A DNA stretch of 46,455 bases from an uncultured Burkholderiales bacterium (GTDB lineage: Bacteria > Pseudomonadota > Gammaproteobacteria > Burkholderiales > Burkholderiaceae_C), in the NCBI GenBank assembly GCA_903844775.1, contig CAIMUZ010000089.1, forward strand, positions 1-46,455, written 5' to 3'. Of this stretch, positions 24,325 to 32,177 are shown piece after piece. Numbering within the stretch: position 1 is the stretch's first letter; the number at the start of each line of letters is the position of its first letter. The translations under genes were made by a program, and so were the position numbers. The notes under the pieces are model-generated. The model was not told where the DNA came from, did not search any database, and was given only the letters and a program-made list of their open reading frames with translations.

Positions 24325-26349
24325 ATGCTTTACCCACAAGAATTTGACGTGATCGTAGTCGGCGGTGGCCATGCGGGTACCGAAGCCGCGCTTGCCTCTG
24401 CGCGCATGGGCTGCAAAACGCTTTTGCTTTCGCACAATATTGAGACGCTGGGCCAGATGAGTTGCAATCCGTCCATTGGCGGAATTGGCAAGGGGCACCT
24501 GATCAAAGAGGTTGATGCTTTGGGGGGTGCAATGGCCTTGGCCACGGACGAAGGCGGTATTCAGTTTCGAATACTGAACAGCTCGAAAGGGCCGGCTGTC
24601 CGCGCCACGCGGGCTCAAGCAGATCGCATTTTGTACAAGGCCGCCATTCGTCATCGATTAGAAAACCAAGAGAATCTCTGGTTATTTCAACAAGCCGTCG
24701 ATGACCTCATGGTAGAGTCAAATGGTACGGAAGACCGCGTGGTGGGCGCTGTAACGCAAGTGGGTGTTCGCTTCCGCTCAAAAACAGTGGTTTTAACGGC
24801 GGGCACCTTTCTAGATGGCAAGATTCATGTTGGCTTAGAAAACTACGCTGCGGGCAGGGCGGGTGATCCACCGGCGGTCAGCTTGTCCGCACGATTGAAA
24901 GAGCTCAAACTGCCACAGGGCAGACTGAAAACCGGTACACCCCCAAGATTGGACGGTCGAACCATAGACTTCAGTCAGTGCCAAGAGCAGCCAGGAGACG
25001 GCATGCCAGGGGGCATGAATCCTGATTTGGGCGTTCCCGTTTTTAGCTTCATGGGGCGAGCGGAAATGCATCCGGCGCAAATGCCCTGTTGGATGACGCA
25101 CACCAATGAGCGAACGCACGACATCATCCGCTCAGGGTTTGACAGAAGCCCCATGTTTACAGGGAAAATTGAGGGTGTCGGCCCTCGTTATTGTCCAAGC
25201 GTTGAAGACAAGGTCAGCCGTTTTGCCGACAAAGACAGCCATCAAATCTTTTTAGAGCCGGAAGGCTTGACCACCCACGAGTACTATCCGAACGGCATTT
25301 CCACTAGCCTTCCATTTGACATTCAATACGCCCTTGTCCGCTCCATGAAGGGTTTGGAGAACGCGCACATCCTGCGGCCCGGTTATGCCATTGAGTACGA
25401 CTATTTTGACCCTCGCTCTTTGAAGAGCAATTTTGAGACGCGCCAAATTGGCGGTCTTTTCTTTGCGGGCCAGATCAATGGCACGACGGGCTATGAAGAG
25501 GCTGCGGCGCAAGGCTTGTTTGCTGGTATCAATGCCGCGCTGCAATGTCGCGCCTTATCGGGGCTGCCCAATGACATGGGTGGTGCTTGGTTGCCGACGC
25601 GAGACCAAGCTTATTTGGGGGTTTTGGTGGACGACCTGATTACCAAAGGCGTGACCGAGCCTTATCGAATGTTCACCAGCCGGGCTGAGTTTCGCCTTCA
25701 ACTCAGAGAGGACAACGCCGATTTGCGTTTAACCGAAGCAGGGCGCGCCATGGGCTTGGTTGATGATGCGCGGTGGACCTCTTATTGCACCAAGCGCGAG
25801 GCTGTTTCACGTGAAACAGAGCGGCTGAAGTCCACTTGGGTCAATCCGCGCAACTTGTCGGCCAATGAGTCGGAGCGAGTTTTGGGCAAGCCTATTGAGC
25901 ATGAGCACAACTTGTTCGACTTGTTGCGTCGACCCAATGTTGGTTATGGCAAGTTGGTGGGCATGGACGCGGGGCGGTTTGTCTCTCAAGATGTTTCACG
26001 TGAAACTTTGGGTGTTTTATCGGAGGCGGTGATTGAGCAGGTAGAGATTTCCGCCAAGTACTCTGGCTATATCGACCGCCAAAAAACAGAGGTGGAGCGA
26101 GCATCACACTTTGAAAACCTGAGACTGCCCGCAAAGCTGGACTACCTACAGGTTTCCTCCTTGTCTATCGAGGCGCGGCAAAAACTAGACAAGCATCGAC
26201 CTGAAACGCTTGGAATGGCGTCGCGTATTTCCGGAATCACCCCCGCAACCATCTCTTTGTTGCTCATTCATCTGAAGAGGGGTGGCTTTAAGGAGTTTAT
26301 GGCGGCAAAACCTGAGTTGGTAGAGGGCGCAGAAGGCCTTTCCACATGA
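24325..26349 (+). CDS. mnmG: tRNA uridine-5-carboxymethylaminomethyl modification enzyme
   Basis: This 674-aa protein is MnmG (GidA). An FAD-binding loop [10 protein letters not shown] is at residues 11-20, [15 protein letters not shown] at about 47-61, and the helical C-terminal domain that contacts MnmE and tRNA is complete. With MnmE it places the carboxymethylaminomethyl group on U34 of certain tRNAs. It heads the run mnmG-rsmG-lysE-parA-hydrolase-parB and overlaps rsmG as ATGA (26346-26349). Two ParB-binding parS sequences lie in its coding region, both read as V-S-R-E-T (residues 494-498 and 557-561), in a poorly conserved part of the protein where the DNA site can dictate the residues. 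Confidence 0.97.
   Translation: MLYPQEFDVIVVGGGHAGTEAALASARMGCKTLLLSHNIETLGQMSCNPSIGGIGKGHLIKEVDALGGAMALATDEGGIQFRILNSSKGPAVRATRAQADRILYKAAIRHRLENQENLWLFQQAVDDLMVESNGTEDRVVGAVTQVGVRFRSKTVVLTAGTFLDGKIHVGLENYAAGRAGDPPAVSLSARLKELKLPQGRLKTGTPPRLDGRTIDFSQCQEQPGDGMPGGMNPDLGVPVFSFMGRAEMHPAQMPCWMTHTNERTHDIIRSGFDRSPMFTGKIEGVGPRYCPSVEDKVSRFADKDSHQIFLEPEGLTTHEYYPNGISTSLPFDIQYALVRSMKGLENAHILRPGYAIEYDYFDPRSLKSNFETRQIGGLFFAGQINGTTGYEEAAAQGLFAGINAALQCRALSGLPNDMGGAWLPTRDQAYLGVLVDDLITKGVTEPYRMFTSRAEFRLQLREDNADLRLTEAGRAMGLVDDARWTSYCTKREAVSRETERLKSTWVNPRNLSANESERVLGKPIEHEHNLFDLLRRPNVGYGKLVGMDAGRFVSQDVSRETLGVLSEAVIEQVEISAKYSGYIDRQKTEVERASHFENLRLPAKLDYLQVSSLSIEARQKLDKHRPETLGMASRISGITPATISLLLIHLKRGGFKEFMAAKPELVEGAEGLST
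25803..25818. other. parS: parS site 1 (inside mnmG)
   Basis: TGTTTCACGTGAAACA is a perfect match to the 16-bp palindromic centromere site bound by chromosomal ParB. It lies inside mnmG and is translated as part of V-S-R-E-T. With parA and parB 2-3 kb downstream, it should nucleate ParB spreading and origin segregation. Confidence 0.95.
25992..26007. other. parS: parS site 2 (inside mnmG)
   Basis: TGTTTCACGTGAAACT matches the parS consensus in 15 of 16 positions. It lies 189 bp after site 1, in the same codon phase and again reads as V-S-R-E-T in MnmG. The repeated reading in an otherwise variable protein segment suggests selection on the DNA. Confidence 0.9.
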
Positions 26350-27041
26350 TCGATGGGGGCACTGATTCTTCGGGGCGGTTGGCCAAGGTCTTGTCGGAGG
26401 GGGTTTCTGAACTGGGTTTGACCTTGAAAGATGCAAAACAGGCCCAGCTGTTGAGCTACATGTCGCTCATTCAAAAGTGGAACAAGGTTTATAACTTGAC
26501 CGCTCTTCGAAGCCCAGAGGAAATATTGACCCACCATTTGCTCGACAGTTTGTCTGCCGTTGCCCCTTTGTCGCGAGAGCTTGAACGGATTCAAATAGGA
26601 GTTTTGGACGAGCCCTCTTTATTGGATGTTGGTTCGGGCGGGGGATTGCCAGGCGTCGTGATTGCGATTTGCTGCCCTCATGTCAAAGTCACGTGTGTTG
26701 ATGCGGTTTCTAAGAAGTCAGCCTTTGTTCAGCAGGTGGCCGCAAGTTTGAAGCTGTCCAATTTGAAGGGCGTTCATTCAAGGGTTGAAAATTTAACAGG
26801 CCCATTTGATGTCGTCTGCTCTCGGGCATTTGCCGCTTTGCCTGACTTTGTGTCTTGGTCGGTCAATGCTTTGTCGGATGCGGGTGTTTGGATGGCCATG
26901 AAAGGCAAGCGACCGACCGAAGAACTTGCTGCTTTACCGCCCTTTGCTTCGGTGTTTCACGTGGAACCACTGCAAGTTCCCGGTCTTGATGCTGAGAGAT
27001 GCATCGTGTGGATGAAAAAATCGTCTGGATTGACGGAATAG
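26346..27041 (+). CDS. rsmG: 16S rRNA (guanine(527)-N(7))-methyltransferase
   Basis: This 231-aa SAM-dependent methyltransferase of the GidB/RsmG family carries [12 protein letters not shown] (about residues 96-107), the cofactor loop. Upstream are the family's W-N-K-V-Y-N-L-T-A and H-H-L-L-D-S-L-S motifs, and downstream C-S-R-A-F-A. It methylates N7 of G527 in 16S rRNA; loss gives low-level streptomycin resistance in other bacteria. It overlaps mnmG by 4 bp, so the two are translationally coupled. A third parS-like site is embedded near its 3' end and read as V-F-H-V-E-P (residues 203-208). Confidence 0.96.
   Translation: MIDGGTDSSGRLAKVLSEGVSELGLTLKDAKQAQLLSYMSLIQKWNKVYNLTALRSPEEILTHHLLDSLSAVAPLSRELERIQIGVLDEPSLLDVGSGGGLPGVVIAICCPHVKVTCVDAVSKKSAFVQQVAASLKLSNLKGVHSRVENLTGPFDVVCSRAFAALPDFVSWSVNALSDAGVWMAMKGKRPTEELAALPPFASVFHVEPLQVPGLDAERCIVWMKKSSGLTE
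26953..26968. other. parS: parS-like site 3 (inside rsmG)
   Basis: TGTTTCACGTGGAACC matches the parS consensus in 14 of 16 positions, keeping the central CACGTG and the outer GTTTC arm. It lies in rsmG, about 1 kb from site 2. The A-to-G change is a variant known in functional parS sites; the last base also differs, so binding may be weaker. Confidence 0.75.
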
Positions 27042-27096
27042 GCAAGCGTGATTTCGTTTTCGCCCATTACACTTGGGCTAAATAAGAAAGCCTTGC

Positions 27097-27711
27097 ATGT
27101 TTGGAATCTCTGATTACGGTGCCTTTGTGGCCGCTTTTGTGCTTCTTTTGTTTTTGCCTGGACCCGGTAACTTGGCTTTGATTGCCTCTACAGGCAGTGG
27201 TGGAATGAGGGGCGGTGTTGCCTCGGTCATGGGCTTGTTACTGGGTGATCAAATATTATTGTGGATGACGGTGGCGGGTGTGGCAGCCCTTCTTCAGACC
27301 TATCCTCATTTGTTCTTGGCCTTGCAGTGGGTGGGCGCTGCCTATTTGGCCTTGTTGGGTGCTCGAATGGTTTGGGCCAAGCCAGGCGAGGGCCCCACAC
27401 TTAACATAACACCCGGAAAATATTTCAAAGAAACCATGTTCATTACCTTGCTCAACCCCAAGGCCATCATGTTTTACTTCGCGTTTTTCCCACAGTTCAT
27501 CGACCCAACGCAACACCTGGGAATGATTACGTTCTCATTCATGGCGGCAACCATTGCTGTTTTGGGCTTTGTGTATTGTTTTGGTGTGGTGTTGATCACT
27601 CACACCATGGCTGAACGAATTCGCGCCAATCCAAAAGTTTCCGGGTTTTTGCAAAAAGTAGCCGGACTGTGTTTGATTGGATTCGGCCTGAAATTGGCCT
27701 TGGGCAAATAA
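27097..27711 (+). CDS. LysE family translocator
   Basis: This 204-aa inner-membrane protein has about six hydrophobic segments and the LysE/RhtB signature near the N-terminus: L-F-L-P-G-P-G-N-L-A-L-I (about residues 18-29), followed by a G-rich stretch. Middle and C-terminal segments match the family (L-N-P-K-A-I-M-F-Y-F-A-F-F-P-Q-F). Members export amino acids or related small molecules; the substrate cannot be told from sequence. It starts 55 bp after rsmG and ends 32 bp before parA, all on one strand, so it is very likely co-transcribed with the chromosome segregation genes although its function looks unrelated. Confidence 0.92.
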   Translation: MFGISDYGAFVAAFVLLLFLPGPGNLALIASTGSGGMRGGVASVMGLLLGDQILLWMTVAGVAALLQTYPHLFLALQWVGAAYLALLGARMVWAKPGEGPTLNITPGKYFKETMFITLLNPKAIMFYFAFFPQFIDPTQHLGMITFSFMAATIAVLGFVYCFGVVLITHTMAERIRANPKVSGFLQKVAGLCLIGFGLKLALGK

Positions 27712-27743
27712 ACGCTTCAACTGAAAATTAAGAAGAGTAAGTC

Positions 27744-28514
27744 ATGGCAAAAATTTTCTGTGTTGCAAATCAAAAGGGCGGTGTTGGCAAGACAACGTCA
27801 GCGGTTAATTTGGCCGCCGGTTTGGCCCAGGTCGGGCAGCGGGTTTTGTTGGTTGACTTGGATCCGCAGGGTAACGCCACCATGGGTTCAGGTGTCGACA
27901 AACGACAGTTGGAACTCAGTGTTTACGATGTTTTGTTGGAGTCTGCCACCCTCCATGAGGCGGCCATTTTTTCAGAAAAATGTGGTTATCACGTCTTGGG
28001 CGCCAACCGCGAATTAGCGGGCGCAGAGGTAGAGTTGGTCGACCTTGAAAGGCGCGACCAACGCTTAAAGTTGGCGCTCGATGTCGTGGACAAAGACTTC
28101 GATTTCATCCTCGTCGACTGCCCACCTTCTTTGTCCATGCTCACCTTGAATGGCTTGTGTGCTGCCAATGGTGTCATTGTGCCGATGCAATGTGAGTATT
28201 TTGCTTTGGAGGGCCTCACTGATTTAGTGAACACCATCAAACAAGTTCATGCCAATTTGAACCCTGATTTGAAAATCATCGGCTTACTTCGTGTCATGTT
28301 TGATCCCCGAATTACCTTGCAACAACAAGTGAGCGAACAGCTCAAAGCGCACTTTGGCGACAAAGTTTTTAACACGGTCATACCGCGCAATGTGCGTTTA
28401 GCGGAGGCGCCAAGTTACGGCTTGCCGGGCGTGGTGTTTGATCCTTCGGCCAAAGGCAGTCAAGCATTTGTCGAGTTTGCCAAAGAGCTGGTGGAACGCA
28501 TACCCACGCTTTAA
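27744..28514 (+). CDS. parA: Chromosome partitioning ATPase ParA (Soj)
   Basis: This 256-aa ATPase of the ParA/Soj type has the deviant Walker A motif K-G-G-V-G-K-T-T at residues 11-18, Walker A' V-D-L-D-P-Q-G-N, and Walker B F-I-L-V-D-C-P-P-S. It lacks the N-terminal helix-turn-helix of plasmid type Ia proteins, so it is the chromosomal form. It binds non-specific DNA in the ATP state and pulls ParB-parS complexes across the nucleoid. It is followed by a small hydrolase gene and parB, and the parS sites lie upstream in mnmG and rsmG. Confidence 0.97.
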   Translation: MAKIFCVANQKGGVGKTTSAVNLAAGLAQVGQRVLLVDLDPQGNATMGSGVDKRQLELSVYDVLLESATLHEAAIFSEKCGYHVLGANRELAGAEVELVDLERRDQRLKLALDVVDKDFDFILVDCPPSLSMLTLNGLCAANGVIVPMQCEYFALEGLTDLVNTIKQVHANLNPDLKIIGLLRVMFDPRITLQQQVSEQLKAHFGDKVFNTVIPRNVRLAEAPSYGLPGVVFDPSAKGSQAFVEFAKELVERIPTL

Positions 28515-28517
28515 GGC

Positions 28518-29087
28518 GTGAAAAGCAAGCCAATGCAAAATAAAACTGTCCTTATATTACCTGGCCGGATGGGAAGTGGGCCCTTACATTGGCAAAGTTT
28601 ATGGGCTCAACAATTTGGCGATACCGTGGTTGAACAGCACGATTGGATGCGACCCCTCAGAGGCGATTGGCTGGCGCGATTGGAAGAGGTGCTTGCTGAT
28701 CTAAGCGCCCCCGTTTACTTGGTCGCGCACAGTTTGGGTTGCATTCAGGTCGCTGCCTGGGCGGGCATTTCTACGAACACCCACAAAGTCAAAGGCGCGC
28801 TTTTGGTGGCGCCCGCAGACATTGAGGCGCCTCATTCGGCCGATGTTTTATCAAGTTGGCGGCCTATCGAAATGAAGCCGCTGCCGTTTCGTGCGTGCGT
28901 GGCGGCAAGCCAAAATGATCCTTTTTGCGCAACAGAGAGAGCGCAGGACTTTGCAAAAGCATGGCACGCCAATTTGATCCACGTGGGATCCATTGGGCAT
29001 GTGAATGCAGACTCTCAGTTAGGCGATTGGCCGGAAGGCCGCGCTGTGTTGAATGATTTCATGAAAGAAAAAGAAGATGGTCACTAA
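28518..29087 (+). CDS. RBBP9/YdeN-family alpha/beta hydrolase
   Basis: This short alpha/beta hydrolase (189 aa from the GTG at 28518, or 184 aa from the ATG at 28533) is of the RBBP9/YdeN type. The nucleophile motif A-H-S-L-G lies near residue 71, the catalytic Asp is in S-Q-N-D-P-F-C and the His in I-G-H-V-N-A-D, giving a complete Ser-Asp-His triad. Members are serine hydrolases of uncertain natural substrate. It is inserted between parA (3 bp gap) and parB (11-bp overlap), so it is co-translated with the partition genes. Whether this is a functional link or just operon packing cannot be told. Confidence 0.9.
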   Translation: MKSKPMQNKTVLILPGRMGSGPLHWQSLWAQQFGDTVVEQHDWMRPLRGDWLARLEEVLADLSAPVYLVAHSLGCIQVAAWAGISTNTHKVKGALLVAPADIEAPHSADVLSSWRPIEMKPLPFRACVAASQNDPFCATERAQDFAKAWHANLIHVGSIGHVNADSQLGDWPEGRAVLNDFMKEKEDGH

Positions 29088-30003
29088 AAAACCGAAAGGT
29101 CTGGGTCGTGGGCTTGAAGCTCTTTTGGGGCCCAAAGTTCAAAGCGAAGCCAGCTCGCCTCAAGCGGTTGAAGCGGCAGCCAACCGCACGCCCTCCACAT
29201 TGGCCTTGAGTGAGTTGGTGCCTGGCATGTATCAACCGCGAACACGGATGGACGAAGGCGCGCTGTATGAGTTGGCAGAGTCCATCAAAGCCCAGGGCAT
29301 CATGCAACCTATTTTGGTTCGCAAGTTGAGTGATGGTCCCAACACGGGCAAATATGAAATCATTGCTGGCGAAAGACGATTCCGTGCTTCGCGTTTGGCA
29401 GGTTTGAATGAAGTTCCCGTGTTGGTTCGGGACGTGCCCAACGAGGCTGCGGCAGCGATGGCCTTGATTGAAAACATTCAGCGTGAAGACCTCAACCCGC
29501 TCGAGGAGGCCCATGGCCTTCAGCGCTTGATCAAGGAGTTTGGCTTAACGCATGAAACGGCGGCGCAAGCGGTTGGACGCTCAAGGAGTGCGGCCAGCAA
29601 TTTGTTGCGCCTGCTCAATTTGGCAGAGCCCGTGCAGACCATGTTGATGGCCGGTGACATTGACATGGGCCACGCGCGCGCGCTTTTGGGGCTTGAAAAA
29701 GCGGCTCAAATTACGGCGGCAAATCAGATCAGCGCCAAAAAAATGTCGGTACGCGAAGCAGAAAGCTTGGTCAAAAAACTGAGCGCTGAATTTTCTTTAG
29801 TTCAACAAAAACCTAAAAAAGAAAAATCACGCGATATCAAACGCGTGGAAGAAGAGCTTTCGGATTTGCTCACGGCCGAGGTCGAAGTGCGAATTAAAAA
29901 ACGAGTGAAACGTCACGGGCGGTTTGAGGAAATGGGGGAGCTGTCTATTCAATTTGGATCGCTTGATGAACTCAATGGACTCATCGACCGACTTCGCAAT
30001 TAA
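29077..30003 (+). CDS. parB: Chromosome partitioning protein ParB (Spo0J)
   Basis: This 308-aa protein is ParB. A basic N-terminus K-G-L-G-R-G-L-E-A-L-L (the ParA-stimulating box) comes first. The ParB/CTPase domain has the arginine box G-E-R-R-F-R-A-S-R at about residues 98-106 and E-N-I-Q-R-E-D-L-N-P-L-E-E-A. A central helix-turn-helix (A-A-Q-A-V-G-R-S-R-S-A-A-S-N) binds parS, and a C-terminal dimerisation domain follows. It loads on parS as a CTP-dependent clamp and recruits condensin and ParA. It begins inside the 3' end of the hydrolase gene. A strong terminator 20 bp after its stop closes the operon. Confidence 0.97.
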   Translation: MVTKKPKGLGRGLEALLGPKVQSEASSPQAVEAAANRTPSTLALSELVPGMYQPRTRMDEGALYELAESIKAQGIMQPILVRKLSDGPNTGKYEIIAGERRFRASRLAGLNEVPVLVRDVPNEAAAAMALIENIQREDLNPLEEAHGLQRLIKEFGLTHETAAQAVGRSRSAASNLLRLLNLAEPVQTMLMAGDIDMGHARALLGLEKAAQITAANQISAKKMSVREAESLVKKLSAEFSLVQQKPKKEKSRDIKRVEEELSDLLTAEVEVRIKKRVKRHGRFEEMGELSIQFGSLDELNGLIDRLRN

Positions 30004-30021
30004 CAAGACAGCGGAAAAAAA

Positions 30022-30041
30022 GGGCCTCAGGCCCTTTTTTT
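30022..30041. terminator. Rho-independent terminator between parB and the FAD oxidoreductase
   Basis: GGGCC (30022-30026) pairs with GGCCC (30030-30034) around TCA, flanked by seven A residues on the left (30015-30021) and seven T residues on the right (30035-30041). The A and T runs make it bidirectional, serving parB from the left and the convergent FAD-enzyme gene from the right. Confidence 0.9.
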
Positions 30042-31464
30042 AATGAAAGATTTTCCCGGGATTCATGATGTTGTGAGGATCAAGTGCCTGCTTGATGGTT
30101 CGCATCATGTTGACGGCGCCGTCGCCTGCCTCCGTCACCAAGAAGTCCATCTTGTGCAAACCAATGCCGTGCTCACCGGTGCAGGTGCCGCCCAAACGCA
30201 AGGCTCGACTGACCAGTTTGTAGTTGAGGTCTTCAGCAACTTCTCGCTCTTTTGGGATGTCGGGATTGATCAAATAACCGAAGTGAAAGTTACCATCGCC
30301 TACGTGGCCGACCAAGAAATAGGGAAGTCCGCTGGCATCTGTTTCTGTAATTGAATCCAGTAGACAATCTGCCAGCTTGCTAATGGGAACGCAGGTGTCG
30401 GTGCTAATGGCGCGGCAGCCCGGCTTGCTTTGAAGCGCTGCAAAGTAGGCGTTGTGACGGGCGGTCCATAAGCGCGTGCGCTCTTCTGGCGTGGTGGCCC
30501 ATTCAAAGGCATTTCCGCCGTATTCGCTGGCAATTTCTTGCACAGTTTCTGCTTGCTCTTTAACACCCGTCGGCGACCCATGAAACTCCATCAACAACAT
30601 GGGCTCTTCGCGAAGTCCAAGCTTGGCGTATGCGTTGACCATGCGCACGGCGTTGTGATCTATCAACTCAACACGCGCAATGGGCACACCCAATTGAATG
30701 ATTTGAATCACCGTTTGAACCGCGGCCTCAATACTGGGAAAAGAGCAAATGGCAGCAGAAATTGCTTCAGGCAAGGGATAGAGGCGAACCGTGACTTCGG
30801 TCAGTACGCCCAAAGTACCTTCGCTGCCGACAAACAAACGCGTTAGGTCATAACCGGCGCTGGATTTTTTAGCACGTGTGCCCGTGCGAATGACTTCACC
30901 AGAAGCAGTGACCACTTCAAGTGCCAAAACATTTTCACGCATGGTGCCATAGCGAACAGCGTTGGTACCACTCGCACGTGTCGCACTCATGCCCCCAAGG
31001 GTGGCGTCTGCTCCGGGGTCAATGGGGAAAAACAAGCCAGTTGATTTAATTTCTTCATTCAACTGTTTGCGCGTGACGCCGGGTTGAACCGTGACCGTCA
31101 GATCTTCTGCATTGATCGACAAGACCTTGTTCATGCGCGTGAGGTCAATGCTGATGCCCCCTTGAACCGCTAACAAGTGACCTTCCAAGGAGGAGCCCAC
31201 ACCAAATGGAATCACGGGGACCTTGAAATCGCTGGCCAATTTAACAGCGTCTGACACGTCTTTCGTGGACTCTGCAAAGACAACCGCAGACGGGGGTGGA
31301 ACCGGCGCAAAAGCAGACTCGTCACGGCCGTGTTGTTCACGTATAACGAGTGCGGTAGAGCAATTCTCGCCAAAGCGGGTTTTTAAGGCGTCTAAAAATG
31401 CCTGAGGAACAGAGCGAGCCTGGACGACTGGCGCTAAATGGGCCGCATGGGTAGGTGCATTCAA
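30040..31464 (-). CDS. FAD-binding oxidoreductase, D-lactate dehydrogenase/glycolate oxidase (GlcD) type
   Basis: This 474-aa flavoenzyme is of the FAD-linked oxidase family. The N-terminal FAD-binding domain has P-F-G-V-G-S-S-L-E-G-H (about residues 101-111), D-P-G-A-D-A-T-L-G-G-M and G-S-E-G-T-L-G-V-L-T-E. The C-terminal catalytic domain has G-H-V-G-D-G-N-F-H and C-T-G-E-H-G-I-G. These match D-lactate dehydrogenase (cytochrome) and the glycolate oxidase subunit GlcD, which oxidise 2-hydroxyacids and feed electrons to the respiratory chain. The absence of glcE and glcF next to it favours a stand-alone D-2-hydroxyacid dehydrogenase. It is divergent from the adenosyltransferase gene across about 158 bp. 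Confidence 0.9.
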   Translation of the reverse strand: MNAPTHAAHLAPVVQARSVPQAFLDALKTRFGENCSTALVIREQHGRDESAFAPVPPPSAVVFAESTKDVSDAVKLASDFKVPVIPFGVGSSLEGHLLAVQGGISIDLTRMNKVLSINAEDLTVTVQPGVTRKQLNEEIKSTGLFFPIDPGADATLGGMSATRASGTNAVRYGTMRENVLALEVVTASGEVIRTGTRAKKSSAGYDLTRLFVGSEGTLGVLTEVTVRLYPLPEAISAAICSFPSIEAAVQTVIQIIQLGVPIARVELIDHNAVRMVNAYAKLGLREEPMLLMEFHGSPTGVKEQAETVQEIASEYGGNAFEWATTPEERTRLWTARHNAYFAALQSKPGCRAISTDTCVPISKLADCLLDSITETDASGLPYFLVGHVGDGNFHFGYLINPDIPKEREVAEDLNYKLVSRALRLGGTCTGEHGIGLHKMDFLVTEAGDGAVNMMRTIKQALDPHNIMNPGKIFH

Positions 31465-31622
31465 GATTTGGCTCCTGGTGAAGGCTGCGTGGGGTCATTC
31501 ATCTGTTGGTTGCAAGTCGCTTTGGTGAATCTAGGCAAGCGAAATGTGGCCAAACTCGGTCAAAATCGTAGTTTACGCTGAGACCTCCATTTTTGCATTC
31601 GTCTCAGTACAGGGGAAACACC

Positions 31623-32177
31623 ATGGGTAACCGGCTTACACAAATTGCAACCAGAACCGGTGACGAGGGCACAACCGGCTTGGGCAACAACCAGCGCGTG
31701 TCTAAGAACAGTTTGCGCGTTCACGCCATGGGCGATGTGGACGAGCTGAACTCCAACATCGGCCTTCTACTCTGTGAAACCATGCCAGAGGACGTTCGGG
31801 CCCTGTTGGTCGAGGTGCAGCACCAACTTTTCAATTTGGGCGGTGAGTTGTCAATTCCGGGCTTTGAGCTTTTAAAGCAAGAGGCCCTTCTGGTTCTAGA
31901 CCAGGCGCTTGAAAAATACAACGCGCACCTTCCAAAACTTGAAGAGTTCATTTTGCCCGCAGGGACCCGCGCCGCTTCACTGGCCCATGTCTGCCGCACC
32001 GTCGCAAGGCGCGCCGAAAGAGCGTGCGTTGCCCTGGGCAATGAAGAAGCTTTGAATGAAACACCGCGGCAATACTTAAACCGCCTTTCTGACTTGATGT
32101 TTGTGCTCTCACGGGTGCTTAACCGCATGGACGGCGGCAAGGATGTTTATTGGCAAAGTGAACGCATGAAGAAATGA
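31623..32177 (+). CDS. Cob(I)yrinic acid a,c-diamide adenosyltransferase (PduO type)
   Basis: From the ATG at 31623 (AGGGGA just upstream) this is a 184-aa PduO-type ATP:cob(I)alamin adenosyltransferase. The ATP-binding N-terminus has T-R-T-G-D-E-G-T-T-G-L-G. The helical body has F-I-L-P-A-G-T and C-R-T-V-A-R-R-A-E-R, the usual active-site helix. It makes adenosylcobalamin, the cofactor of enzymes such as methylmalonyl-CoA mutase. A longer TTG start at 31593 was rejected because the good ribosome-binding site lies between the two. Its stop overlaps the acetoacetyl-CoA synthetase start as ATGA (32174-32177). Confidence 0.93.
   Translation: MGNRLTQIATRTGDEGTTGLGNNQRVSKNSLRVHAMGDVDELNSNIGLLLCETMPEDVRALLVEVQHQLFNLGGELSIPGFELLKQEALLVLDQALEKYNAHLPKLEEFILPAGTRAASLAHVCRTVARRAERACVALGNEEALNETPRQYLNRLSDLMFVLSRVLNRMDGGKDVYWQSERMKK

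Noticed and set aside
31322-31350. TTGTTCACGTATAAC resembling parS
   Set aside because: It breaks the palindrome and lacks GTGAAAC, so it is too far from the parS consensus.
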